Below, in pieces: positions 1 through 8,027 of a DNA stretch of 11,893 nt. The position numbers and the translations under genes are program-made. A model generated the notes under the pieces. The model was not told the DNA's origin. It did not search any database and was given only the letters and a program-made list of their open reading frames with translations. This stretch comes from an uncultured Prevotellaceae bacterium (lineage in GTDB: Bacteria; Bacteroidota; Bacteroidia; Bacteroidales; Bacteroidaceae): positions 1 to 11,893 of the forward strand of contig CALZOH010000093.1 in the NCBI GenBank assembly GCA_945827465.1, given 5' to 3'. Numbering within the stretch: position 1 is the stretch's first letter; every line of letters starts with the position of its first letter.

Positions 1-349
1 AGTTCCCGCAAGCTCACTCAACCGTGCGGCGCGTTTGCGGGAGTTCCCGCAAGCTCACTCAACCGTGCGGCGCGTTTGCGGGAGTTCCCGCAAGCTTCTC
101 GCAATCGTGCGGCGCATTTGCGGGAGTTCCCGCAAGCCAATTCTAACGTGCGGGACGTTTGCGGGAGTTCCCGCAAGCTTCTCGCAACCGTGCGGCGCGT
201 TTGCGGGAGTTCCCGCAAGCCAACTCTAACGTGCGGGGCACTTGCGGGAGTTCCCGCAAGCTCACTCCAACGTGCGGGACGTTTGCGGAAGTTCCGCAAG
301 CTCCACGCAAGTGTGCGGCTCATTTGCGGAAGTTCCGCAAGCTACACGC
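1..349. repeat. Tandem array of 41-42 bp units with a palindrome at each junction
   Basis: Eight full units begin at 1, 42, 83, 125, 166, 208, 249 and 290, and a partial ninth begins at 331. Each unit begins AGTTCCCGCAAG and ends TTTGCGGG, so each junction forms the palindrome TTGCGGGAGTTCCCGCAA. The last two junctions (about 282-298 and 323-339) carry TTGCGGAAGTTCCGCAA, which is also perfectly symmetric. Unit interiors differ and fall into a few classes. Unit length is not a multiple of three, so reading frames rotate from copy to copy and the open frames here look non-coding. The array touches the window edge and may extend further left. It lies beyond the 3' end of the large minus-strand gene. 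Function is unknown; protein-binding sites, a REP-like family or a structured transcript are all possible. Confidence 0.95.
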
Positions 350-404
350 CATGATGAATTCTCTCAACCAGCTAACCCCAACACATGCCGAAGACCGATT
401 TGAT

Positions 405-440
405 GGTAAAATAAATGGCCGAGCCCTCGGGCCCGGCCAT
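405..440 (-). terminator. Intrinsic terminator of the large surface-protein gene
   Basis: An inverted repeat at 415-440 pairs ATGGCCGAGCCC with GGGCCCGGCCAT around a 2-nt loop, with one mismatch. Read on the minus strand, the GC-rich stem is followed by the U-rich tail TTTATTTTA. It lies about 30 bases beyond the stop codon of the gene ending at 469. Confidence 0.85.
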
Positions 441-468
441 TATCTGATGAAGGTATATCAATTGAACG

Positions 469-3400
469 TTACTTCACTGCAACCTTTTTCTTACCGATGA
501 TGTAAATACCACGCTTCAGTTGGCGGGTTGCTTCATCGGCTTTCACATTACGCTTGATGAGTTTTCCGTCTATGCCATAGACATTCACCGGAGCGTCTGC
601 CTTGGCGGCAGCGATCGGAGCTACACCGTCGATCTTTCCATTCACGGTCAAAATGAGGTCGGTCTCGCCATCCTGCGGAGTTACCAAGGTCGGATTGATG
701 TATCCGCTCATCGCGTTGATGACCGTAGTGCTCGATGTCAGGTGCAAGCCGTCGGAAGTGATGTAACCCATACGACGCTTGTTGAGCGGCAACGACTCAA
801 AGGTTCCCACCAAACCATTTACGGTCTGTGCGGGCTGACCGGTGATTTCATCCGAGCGGAGGAAGATGATCGGTTCAACGGGTTGACCGGCCTCGTAGGC
901 TTCATAGTCTCCATAGACCATGACGAAGGGTTCGCCGGCTGCGAATGTATTCTGCAGGGTCAGTTCCACCTTGGTCGAACCGTTTTCTTCTACGGTCAGG
1001 TTCTTGAGCTTGTAAGTAGCCACGCCCATATTCAGGTCGCTGATAGTGACACCGTCTTGCAACATGTCGAATGGCAGGGTGAGAATCTGAATGCTGTTAG
1101 GCTCAACCGTGAAGAAGGCGTCGTCACCTTCAACTGCCTCGAAAGTCCAGACAGAAGCCGAGTTCACGCTACCGGGCCAAGATACCAACTTGCAATCGGC
1201 CTCCTGTGCATGAAGCGGAACAGCGTCCACGTTGGTGGAGTCGAGAGAAATGATCTGCATTTGTCCCTTGGTCGCATATTTCACCTGATAAGGTTGCGGC
1301 GTATTGCTGACCATCGGATAGTTTTCATTGCCATTTCCACGATAAGCGCCAATGTAATGGGTGGTCAGATAGTTCTGGATGGCATAAGCGTTTTCCTGAC
1401 CTTCGATGGGAACGAATCTCCACATCGAAGCTGCCTTACCCAAATACTCTTCATTGGTTACCTCACCACCCCAACGGATAATGCCGCCTTCGTTGGCATC
1501 GGTCATGCTGATAGCACCTTCGTTGCAGTAGGCTACCGAACCGGAGTTCAAGATGTAGTACCAAGTATTGGGCTGCACCTTGTTGAGGCTGCCGTAATAG
1601 GTTTCGAGCGAAGTAGCGAGCTTGTCGATGGCACCGTCAATCTCTTCCTTCTTCATCGTATTGGTCATGGAGCCTTTCACTGCGTCGTGAGTCGACTGAA
1701 GGGCATCGATCACGTCTTGGCTGGGAGCATAGCCCACCTTGTCAGTACTGATTTCGGCAATGGCCAACTCGGCATTCACTTCTGCCAGCTTAGCCAGCAA
1801 GGCAGGAGCGTCGGCATACAAGTCCTTCACGGCTTGATAAGCGGCCTGCAATTCCACGTAATCTATCGGAGCCAACAGGTCACCCTTGATGGCTTCTTTG
1901 GCGGCAATGACTTCCTGCAGTTTTTGGGCAACTTCTTTCATGCCGTCAATGTAGTTGATCTGAGCTACATCGCCAGACTCATACAACTGGAATTCGGATG
2001 CGTTCCAAGTGATACCGGTCACATCCGGCGAACGGAACAGACGGTTGATGTTGTCGGCTTCTTTTTCCGGACGGCTGGAGTTAGTTGTACGCTTGATGAC
2101 GAGACGAACATACTTGTAGGCCTGTTTCATGTCAATCACGGAAGAGCGGAAGTAAGCCAATGCGCTGTTGGCTTTCGCTCCTTCTTCCAATGTCGCAATC
2201 TCGTCCCAAGCATCCTGGTCGGCGTTATTGGTGCTTGCGCCCAACTGGTCGTCATTGGTAGCATAGATTTCAACCATCGTGGGAGAGTCGCTCCAGGTAG
2301 CATTGTTACGGCCGGTGTAGTCGTAGAAGAACTGGCTGACCGGATGGTCAAATGCCACCTGCAAGTTATGGTAACCGATTCCCGAGAAGGAGAATTTGGC
2401 ATCGGCCGACATGAGTTCGGTCCATTCATTCTCGGTGATGTTTGCAGACTTCATACCGAAGTTCGTACCGTCTTCGTTCGTGTTGAGCCAAATGCTGTGG
2501 AATACGGTACCGAGGTCGTCGTCAATCAAGTTAGAGAGCGGGCCTCCCTGAGAGGGATCGGCACTGTTGGTGCTCAACTGCTCACTTGACATCACCAGCG
2601 GATTACCGGCTACGCGGCTGTACAGCTTGCGCGAATCGCGAATCAACTGATCCATCTTAGTGGCCAGACTTGAACGGTCGATATACAAAGCCTCAACAGC
2701 TTCATAAGCAGCTTTCAGTTCGTTCAGTTTTTTCTGGTCGTAAAACGTTTCAGGCAATGCGTTGTCAACATCAAGAATGGCCTTGAGTTTTTCAGCCACC
2801 TCGCGCATTCCTGCCACGCTGTTGATCTGCGCTACATCGCCCACGCCGTAGAGTTGGAACTCGGTTGTGTTCCATGAAATACCCGTTACGTCGGGACTGT
2901 TGAAGTTACGGTTGATACCACGGTCTGCGCCATAGAGGTCGGCATTGTTCGTACCTAATACCACGAAGCGCACATATTTATACTTCTGCTTCATGTCGAT
3001 GACGGGTGATGTGTAATGAGCCAAGGCCGAACCACGGTCGGGGAATTTCGCGTCGACCACGTTGGCCGGCAATTCCTGATCGTACATGGACTTGTAGTAA
3101 CTGCGATTGGCCATCACAACGATTTCGTCCCAAGAAGCCTCATCGGCATTGTCGGCGCTGGCACCCAGTTCATCGTCGTTGGTGGCCAGAATCTTGATGT
3201 AATTAGGCGTGTCGCTCCAGTTGACACTGTTACGTCCTGTAAACTTGAAGTAGAACTTGCTTTCGGGTTGATTGAAGCGAATCTGAATATTGTGGTATCC
3301 GTATCCTACTCCACCCTTATTCTCATTGAATTCTTTGTATTCTTCAGGAGTCACGTCGTCGCGCTTCATGATGTCATCCCATACGGAATGGTAGATAGCT

Positions 3401-5775
3401 TCAGCATCTTCAGAGTCTCCGTTAATGAGGTTGTTCAGGTCGTAGCCCATGGAAGAATTCACCTTCACTTGCCCGGCCTCGTTATTCGACACATTGGTAA
3501 TCACCTTGTACGAAACGACATTATCATATAATTCGTTGGCTGAGTTCAACAACTTCGCCATCTCTGCGCGAATCGGGCCGCGGTCGACATAGAGATTTTC
3601 AATGGTCTTGCAGGCATTTTCAATGGCGGTTACGTCTGACAGTTTTGCCGTCTTATTAGCCACCTTCTCTACAGCCTCAGCCATTAGGCGATCTAACTCG
3701 TCGCAAGCGCCCTTCATGCCTTCTACCGTGTAGTATTCGGAGGAAGAGGCCGGCGTTCCATCATAAACCTGGAATTCGCTCAAGTTGAACGTCACACCCG
3801 TTACATTGGGTGAAGCGAAGGCGCCGGCGCGGTTACCGCCATCCATACAAGAGGTGTTCTTCACCACAAAGCGAATGTATTTGTAAGCACCGTGAAGGTC
3901 ATACACATCGCTCTCGAAAGGAGCAGCTGCCATATTGCCCGGGAAATCGGTGTTGGCCTTGGTCAAGTCGATAATCTGAGTCCAAAGCAAGGAGTCGGCT
4001 GCCGCCGTACTTTGTGCCAACTGTTCGTCGTTGGTCGCGTAAATGGTGATATGGTTCGGCGAGTCTGTCCATCCGTTGGTCACGTTGCGTCCGATGTACG
4101 AGAACTTCATCTTTTCGATGGCTTGCGGCAGGGTTACCTGCAAATTGTGCCACCCGGTTCCTTCGATCTGCGGCTGACGGAATGATTCGCTCCACATGGT
4201 GTGTACAATGGTGTTGATATTGTTGTCGAGCAAAGCGCCATAATTGCCACCCGAACCGAGGTCGATAGAGTTACCGGTGATTTGGCTGCCCGACGTCAGA
4301 AGAGGAACGTAGTCGTTGGCCTTCTTGCGCACCTGCTTGGCGGTTTCGAGAGCTTGCTCCAGCAAATCGGTAGCCACTTGTGCTGCAGCACTGGCAATCA
4401 CTCGCTGAATCAAGTCTTCGTCGGTCACCTGATGGAGATACCAAGAAGACGTACTGTTCACACCACCAGTCCAAGTAACGATGTTACCGGTCTTATTCTT
4501 GCCGTCATCCACATTGTCAACGGTATATCCTAATGGATTCTCGGTATTCGAAATCAAGAATTGCTGCAAACCCACCGAGGTGAATACCTGCGGCGTACTT
4601 TCTTGTGCCGTAGTTTGTACTGTAGCGGTTCCCGGTGTGGTTGAAAGGTATTCTTCGGTAGCAACATTCTGCACGGTATAGGTACCGTTACCCAAATCAA
4701 CCACCTTGAAGAGGCTGTAGGCGTCTTCTTCCGAATAGGCTTTCCATCTCAAGCCGCCGTTAGTGACAGCCTGCAGACTCATCCTGACGTTTTGATTGTT
4801 CTCGAAGTTGCCGTAAGCACTGATAAAGTTGTAATAACCGGAAGTGATACCGATCATGGAAGTCTGTACCTTCTCCCAATCGGCTTTCAAGGCATCCAAA
4901 ATGCCCTGAAGATCGCCCTGACTTGACGAGAGAGCCTCTTCGGCCTTTACCAAGTTGCGCTGGAAACTGTTGGCCAATTCTTCCGGATAATATCCCGGGT
5001 CGGTACCGGCTGATACGGAAACGCCGGCATCGATGATCTCATTGTAGAGCACCTGCAACAGGTCGTACGGGTCGGTGACCTCGTAGCCCTGATACATTTG
5101 GAACTCACTCAAGTTGAAAGTGACACCCGTCAGTTCGGGGAAGGTAAACTGACGCCAGCTAACCTTATTCAACGTGTTGGTCTCGGTCACTACAAAGCGG
5201 AAATACTTGTAGGGCTGCGACAGCACGATGGCCGGTGAGGTGTAAAGACCTGCACTATTGGTCGGGAAGCCGTCCTTCAACGTGGTCACCAAATCCCACT
5301 TATCATTGGGACTATCCGAATAACTGGCAGAGGCTGCCAAAGTCTCGTCGTTGGTCGCATAAATGGTGATCGCCGTCGGATTGTCGTGATAGGTTTCATT
5401 GTTACGACCGATGTAACGGAAGAAGAAGACGTCTACAGCTTCGTTCAAACGAACCTGAAGATTGTGATAACCCGTACCGTTTTTGGGTGCTTCATCCTTC
5501 GCATAGTCAGTGGTCCACACTGAGTGGAACAACGTGTTAATGTCTTCATCAATCAAATTGGCATAGGCAGAGCCGTCACCACTCGACTGAGCATTCGATA
5601 CAATCTGACCGCTACCGTCATTCGCAACGTCAGTAATCAACTTGTCATCAATGGACCAAGTGTAAACTTTGTTGTCAGAAGCCGGAACCGGCAAAGGAAC
5701 GCCGGCGGCTCGTGCACAAAAGACACTGCTAACTAATAGTAGCATTGTCCACATCATTTTTTTGTTCTGCTTCAT
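469..5775 (-). CDS. Giant secreted multidomain protein: four discoidin-like and two beta-trefoil-like domains, sorting-type tail
   Basis: This 1768-residue protein is probably a surface glycan-binding or adhesion protein; I see no catalytic domain. I start it at 5775 because that Met opens a signal peptide (MKQNKK, then a hydrophobic stretch ending near Ala-Arg-Ala-Ala, residues 21-24); the open frame extends 38 codons further without one. Four copies of a discoidin (F5/8 type C)-like domain lie at about 34-230, 491-673, 755-977 and 1056-1266. They share NLIDxD-like, FHSxW, GxGYHNLQV, GRN, IYATND, YKYxRFVV and SPxVTGxTxNxSEFQ-type motifs. Helical, FIVAR-like spacers lie near 235-307, 680-750, 980-1055 and 1270-1395. 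Probable ricin-type beta-trefoil regions lie at about 310-452 and 1400-1550. A beta-rich segment (1555-1715) precedes a tail at 1728-1768 resembling type IX secretion sorting tails. It has its own promoter-like site and terminator, so it is probably monocistronic. Domain calls rest on motif reading; ligand and localisation are inference. Confidence 0.88.
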   Translation of the reverse strand: MKQNKKMMWTMLLLVSSVFCARAAGVPLPVPASDNKVYTWSIDDKLITDVANDGSGQIVSNAQSSGDGSAYANLIDEDINTLFHSVWTTDYAKDEAPKNGTGYHNLQVRLNEAVDVFFFRYIGRNNETYHDNPTAITIYATNDETLAASASYSDSPNDKWDLVTTLKDGFPTNSAGLYTSPAIVLSQPYKYFRFVVTETNTLNKVSWRQFTFPELTGVTFNLSEFQMYQGYEVTDPYDLLQVLYNEIIDAGVSVSAGTDPGYYPEELANSFQRNLVKAEEALSSSQGDLQGILDALKADWEKVQTSMIGITSGYYNFISAYGNFENNQNVRMSLQAVTNGGLRWKAYSEEDAYSLFKVVDLGNGTYTVQNVATEEYLSTTPGTATVQTTAQESTPQVFTSVGLQQFLISNTENPLGYTVDNVDDGKNKTGNIVTWTGGVNSTSSWYLHQVTDEDLIQRVIASAAAQVATDLLEQALETAKQVRKKANDYVPLLTSGSQITGNSIDLGSGGNYGALLDNNINTIVHTMWSESFRQPQIEGTGWHNLQVTLPQAIEKMKFSYIGRNVTNGWTDSPNHITIYATNDEQLAQSTAAADSLLWTQIIDLTKANTDFPGNMAAAPFESDVYDLHGAYKYIRFVVKNTSCMDGGNRAGAFASPNVTGVTFNLSEFQVYDGTPASSSEYYTVEGMKGACDELDRLMAEAVEKVANKTAKLSDVTAIENACKTIENLYVDRGPIRAEMAKLLNSANELYDNVVSYKVITNVSNNEAGQVKVNSSMGYDLNNLINGDSEDAEAIYHSVWDDIMKRDDVTPEEYKEFNENKGGVGYGYHNIQIRFNQPESKFYFKFTGRNSVNWSDTPNYIKILATNDDELGASADNADEASWDEIVVMANRSYYKSMYDQELPANVVDAKFPDRGSALAHYTSPVIDMKQKYKYVRFVVLGTNNADLYGADRGINRNFNSPDVTGISWNTTEFQLYGVGDVAQINSVAGMREVAEKLKAILDVDNALPETFYDQKKLNELKAAYEAVEALYIDRSSLATKMDQLIRDSRKLYSRVAGNPLVMSSEQLSTNSADPSQGGPLSNLIDDDLGTVFHSIWLNTNEDGTNFGMKSANITENEWTELMSADAKFSFSGIGYHNLQVAFDHPVSQFFYDYTGRNNATWSDSPTMVEIYATNDDQLGASTNNADQDAWDEIATLEEGAKANSALAYFRSSVIDMKQAYKYVRLVIKRTTNSSRPEKEADNINRLFRSPDVTGITWNASEFQLYESGDVAQINYIDGMKEVAQKLQEVIAAKEAIKGDLLAPIDYVELQAAYQAVKDLYADAPALLAKLAEVNAELAIAEISTDKVGYAPSQDVIDALQSTHDAVKGSMTNTMKKEEIDGAIDKLATSLETYYGSLNKVQPNTWYYILNSGSVAYCNEGAISMTDANEGGIIRWGGEVTNEEYLGKAASMWRFVPIEGQENAYAIQNYLTTHYIGAYRGNGNENYPMVSNTPQPYQVKYATKGQMQIISLDSTNVDAVPLHAQEADCKLVSWPGSVNSASVWTFEAVEGDDAFFTVEPNSIQILTLPFDMLQDGVTISDLNMGVATYKLKNLTVEENGSTKVELTLQNTFAAGEPFVMVYGDYEAYEAGQPVEPIIFLRSDEITGQPAQTVNGLVGTFESLPLNKRRMGYITSDGLHLTSSTTVINAMSGYINPTLVTPQDGETDLILTVNGKIDGVAPIAAAKADAPVNVYGIDGKLIKRNVKADEATRQLKRGIYIIGKKKVAVK

Positions 5776-5838
5776 AATTGTAAAATGTATGATTGGTTTA
5801 TTATTCAATACGACAAATAGAATATAAAATAACAACCG

Positions 5839-5853
5839 GCAAGTTAAACTTGC
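5839..5853. promoter_or_regulatory. 15-bp perfect dyad in the leader of the large gene
   Basis: GCAAGTTAAACTTGC is a perfect dyad with 7-bp arms and a single central base. It lies between the predicted -7 element and the start codon at 5775, a few tens of bases into the predicted 5' leader. It could be an operator or a small RNA hairpin. The symmetry is seen directly; a regulatory role is inference. Confidence 0.35.
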
Positions 5854-5886
5854 ACTTGACTTATCAATCAATGTTAATTCACGCTG

Positions 5887-5912
5887 CAAATATAATTAAA
5901 ATTTGATTACAA
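5887..5912 (-). promoter_or_regulatory. Bacteroidota-type promoter for the large surface-protein gene
   Basis: On the minus strand, TATATTTG (5887-5894) matches the Bacteroidota -7 consensus TAnnTTTG exactly. A TTG at 5910-5912 lies 15 bases upstream, shorter than the usual spacing for the -33 element, so only the -7 half is strong. Transcription would begin near 5880 and give a leader of about 105 bases. Confidence 0.5.
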
Positions 5913-5945
5913 CTAGCATCTTCCATATAAAAACAAGGTTCACAC

Positions 5946-5997
5946 AAAAAACATCTCCGGTCATTACCCAACCGTATGATGGTAATGACCGGAGATG
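5946..5997 (-). terminator. Intrinsic terminator of the kinase-TonB gene
   Basis: CATCTCCGGTCATTACC (5952-5968) pairs perfectly with its complement at 5981-5997, a 17-bp stem with a 12-nt loop. On the minus strand it is followed by a run of six T (5946-5951). It starts about 10 bases beyond the kinase stop codon and should insulate the kinase transcript from the large gene downstream. Confidence 0.92.
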
Positions 5998-6006
5998 GAT
6001 TCCTAA

Positions 6007-7776
6007 TTATTCTTCCAGTCTAAAAGATAGGGGAAGTATATATTTTACTCTAACCGGAGAGCCGTTTAATTTACCGGGGGTCCATTTAGGCATACTTTTG
6101 ACAAGTCTGACGGCTTCTTTATCCAACATCGGATCAAGAGATCTAACCACCTTTACATCTGTGATGGAACCATCTTTATCAACCACGAATTGAGTCACCA
6201 CTCTTCCTTGAATGCCCTGTTCCATTGCAACTGCAGGATACCTGAGATTATTGCTCAAGAATGCTATCCGCGCGGCATCTCCTCCTGGGAACGACGGTGG
6301 TTCGTCTACCACTTCATGAATAGCGTCTGCCTTTGTAGCTTGTGATTCAGCGGCCGCATTATTCGAGGTTGTTGCTTCAACCGGTTTCGCCGGTTCGGGT
6401 TTTGCAGCAGATTGAGATGTGCTTTCTACCTTCCCTGATGAAGTTGAGGGTTGGGTGGGCGATGGTACTTCCCGGGAATCTGCATGGTTGTCCTTGGCTT
6501 CAGGTTTCTTATTTTCCTGCTGGATTTTAGTTTTCACCTCGGCCGGCATAGAATTAGCTGATTCTTTTAATTCTAAAACATGGTGGTCTACCATCTCAGC
6601 AGCACTATCCAAAGATGCGATGCTATCTGTCAAAGATTCCATGAAAGTGGCATCGGGCGAACCGTTCCTATTTGAAAAGAAGAAGAAGGCGCCAACCATC
6701 AGCAGGATAGCCACGGCTCCATATTTTCCGTACTTTTCAACCCACGCCGGCATTTTCGCCTTGGAGTTGTTGACGTCTGCATCTTTGACCTTTACTTTAT
6801 TTGACGGGTGATGACTTGTCTTTATCTCTGGCTCATCATCATAACTTGTTCTCTCTTCATCATCCTGCGTGTCGCCGGCCTCAGAATTTTTGATGGCCAA
6901 CGATAGTGCTTGAACGGATTGGTAACGCTCCTTCTTCATCGGAGCCATTGCCTTCTTGACAATGTCAATCGTTCCGTCGCTGACACCCATGCTCTTCAAT
7001 TGCGAAAGCGGCAATCCTTCGTTCAAGACTGATGATGCCTCAGGAGGTGTTTTCCCGACAAGCATCTTATATAAGGATGCACCCAGTGCATAAATATCAA
7101 GCGTGACAGGGAAGGAACCATCCTTCTTATAGTTAGCCTGCTCGATGGGAGCATAGCCGGGGGTACCCAGACCGATCGAGGTGCTGGATTCCGGTTCACC
7201 GTCTTCAGTATATTGTTTGGCCAGTCCGAAGTCAATCAAGAAGATTTTCCCCTCAGAATTGCGCATCAAATTCTTAGGCTTCAAATCCAGATGAAGCATT
7301 TTATGCTCGTGCATGTACGACAAGGCAGCACACACATACCGGGTGATATCCAAAGCTTCACGCTCGGAGAGATGCCCTTTCGATTTGATCAGGTCGTCAA
7401 TGGTTTCTCCATCGATGTATTCCATCACATAATAGGTCGTATTGTTCTCGTCAAAGACTTCTAAAACCTTTACGATATTGGGATGATGAAGCTTGGCCAG
7501 GTTTTCGGCTTCCCTGCGAAATTTGCTGAGGTAGTTTTTGACTAACGTGCTACTTGTTTTTTCAACGTTCGTGCCATCTGCTGAGCGATTATTCAGATCA
7601 GACATGAAAAACTCTTTGATGGTTACATTGACATTCACGTCCATCTTGCCGAGTTGTCCGTCCATCGAGATACGGGTCTGCGCCAAATAGGTGATACCGA
7701 AAGTACCTTGCCCCAGCATTTTCACAATCTTATATTTTCCGCCTTTCAGCGTACTTCCTTGCTTTAGTTCTACCAT
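6007..7776 (-). CDS. Membrane Ser/Thr protein kinase fused to a TonB C-terminal domain
   Basis: This 589-residue protein has a Hanks-type kinase domain at about 14-295. Visible residues are the glycine loop GQGTFG (22-27), ATP lysine K54 in VTIKEFF, helix-C glutamate E89, catalytic loop HLDLKPKN (162-169; base D164), DFG (182-184), the APE-equivalent PIE (210-212) and D227 in DIYALG. All catalytic positions are present, so it should be active. The catalytic loop has Leu where most such kinases have Arg. A hydrophilic linker leads to one membrane segment (about 351-367). A Pro/Ser/Thr/Lys-rich stretch (about 420-475) could span the periplasm. Residues 487-589 form a TonB C-terminal domain (SFPGG, GIQGRVV, VDKDGSI, MPKWTPGK). 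The kinase should lie in the cytoplasm and the TonB domain outside the inner membrane. No ExbB/ExbD gene is nearby. The start follows an A-rich leader. Promoter-like and terminator sites suggest a single-gene unit. Partners and substrates are unknown. Confidence 0.93.
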   Translation of the reverse strand: MVELKQGSTLKGGKYKIVKMLGQGTFGITYLAQTRISMDGQLGKMDVNVNVTIKEFFMSDLNNRSADGTNVEKTSSTLVKNYLSKFRREAENLAKLHHPNIVKVLEVFDENNTTYYVMEYIDGETIDDLIKSKGHLSEREALDITRYVCAALSYMHEHKMLHLDLKPKNLMRNSEGKIFLIDFGLAKQYTEDGEPESSTSIGLGTPGYAPIEQANYKKDGSFPVTLDIYALGASLYKMLVGKTPPEASSVLNEGLPLSQLKSMGVSDGTIDIVKKAMAPMKKERYQSVQALSLAIKNSEAGDTQDDEERTSYDDEPEIKTSHHPSNKVKVKDADVNNSKAKMPAWVEKYGKYGAVAILLMVGAFFFFSNRNGSPDATFMESLTDSIASLDSAAEMVDHHVLELKESANSMPAEVKTKIQQENKKPEAKDNHADSREVPSPTQPSTSSGKVESTSQSAAKPEPAKPVEATTSNNAAAESQATKADAIHEVVDEPPSFPGGDAARIAFLSNNLRYPAVAMEQGIQGRVVTQFVVDKDGSITDVKVVRSLDPMLDKEAVRLVKSMPKWTPGKLNGSPVRVKYILPLSFRLEE

Positions 7777-7848
7777 GATGTTTTCTTTATTCTATCAATT
7801 ATTCTTGATGGGTTGTTGAATGACTTTTACCGGACGCGAAATCGTCAC

Positions 7849-7861
7849 TTCTAAATTAGAA
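7849..7861. promoter_or_regulatory. Short dyad in the leader of the kinase-TonB gene
   Basis: TTCTAAATTAGAA has 6-bp arms around one base. It sits between the predicted -7 element and the start codon of the kinase gene. A dyad this short and AT-rich can arise by chance, so an operator role is a weak inference. Confidence 0.2.
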
Positions 7862-7911
7862 AGAGTACTTTTACCATAGAAGACAACGCTCTGCATTCCT
7901 TCAACTCACGA

Positions 7912-7919
7912 CAAAAGTA
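7912..7919 (-). promoter_or_regulatory. Bacteroidota-type -7 element for the kinase-TonB gene
   Basis: On the minus strand TACTTTTG matches TAnnTTTG exactly, 136 bases upstream of the start codon. No convincing -33 element is seen; the nearest candidate is TTTC at 7934-7937. Transcription would begin near 7905. I found no clear terminator between rlmH and this site, so read-through from rlmH is also possible. Confidence 0.4.
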
Positions 7920-8027
7920 AAAAATATCATTGAGAAATACTCGCTACTTGTAAGGTTTTTTAAGCAATCGATTCGTTCCCCGCTTCTTCTCGACGGAGAT
8001 TGTCCTTATCATTATTATATAAATGTG

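Noticed and set aside
1..349. CRISPR array
   Set aside because: The stretches between palindromes are variants of a few related sequences rather than unique spacers, the period is too short for repeat plus spacer, and no cas gene is present.
18..500. Short repetitive proteins encoded across the left array, on either strand
   Set aside because: Units of 41-42 bp shift the frame at each copy, so several frames are open only because the repeat lacks stop codons. There is no start context and no family likeness.
520..2589. A 689-codon plus-strand open frame
   Set aside because: It lies wholly antisense to the giant surface-protein gene, whose motifs are clear. The product has no recognisable domain and looks like a codon-bias shadow.
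5776..5889. Longer N-terminus for the giant protein
   Set aside because: The extra 38 residues would bury the signal peptide, and the predicted -7 promoter element overlaps the upstream ATG.
5946..5997. Riboswitch or attenuator for the giant gene
   Set aside because: The hairpin lies directly beyond the kinase stop codon, has a T run in the right direction and sits upstream of the giant gene's own -7 element, so a simple kinase terminator explains it.
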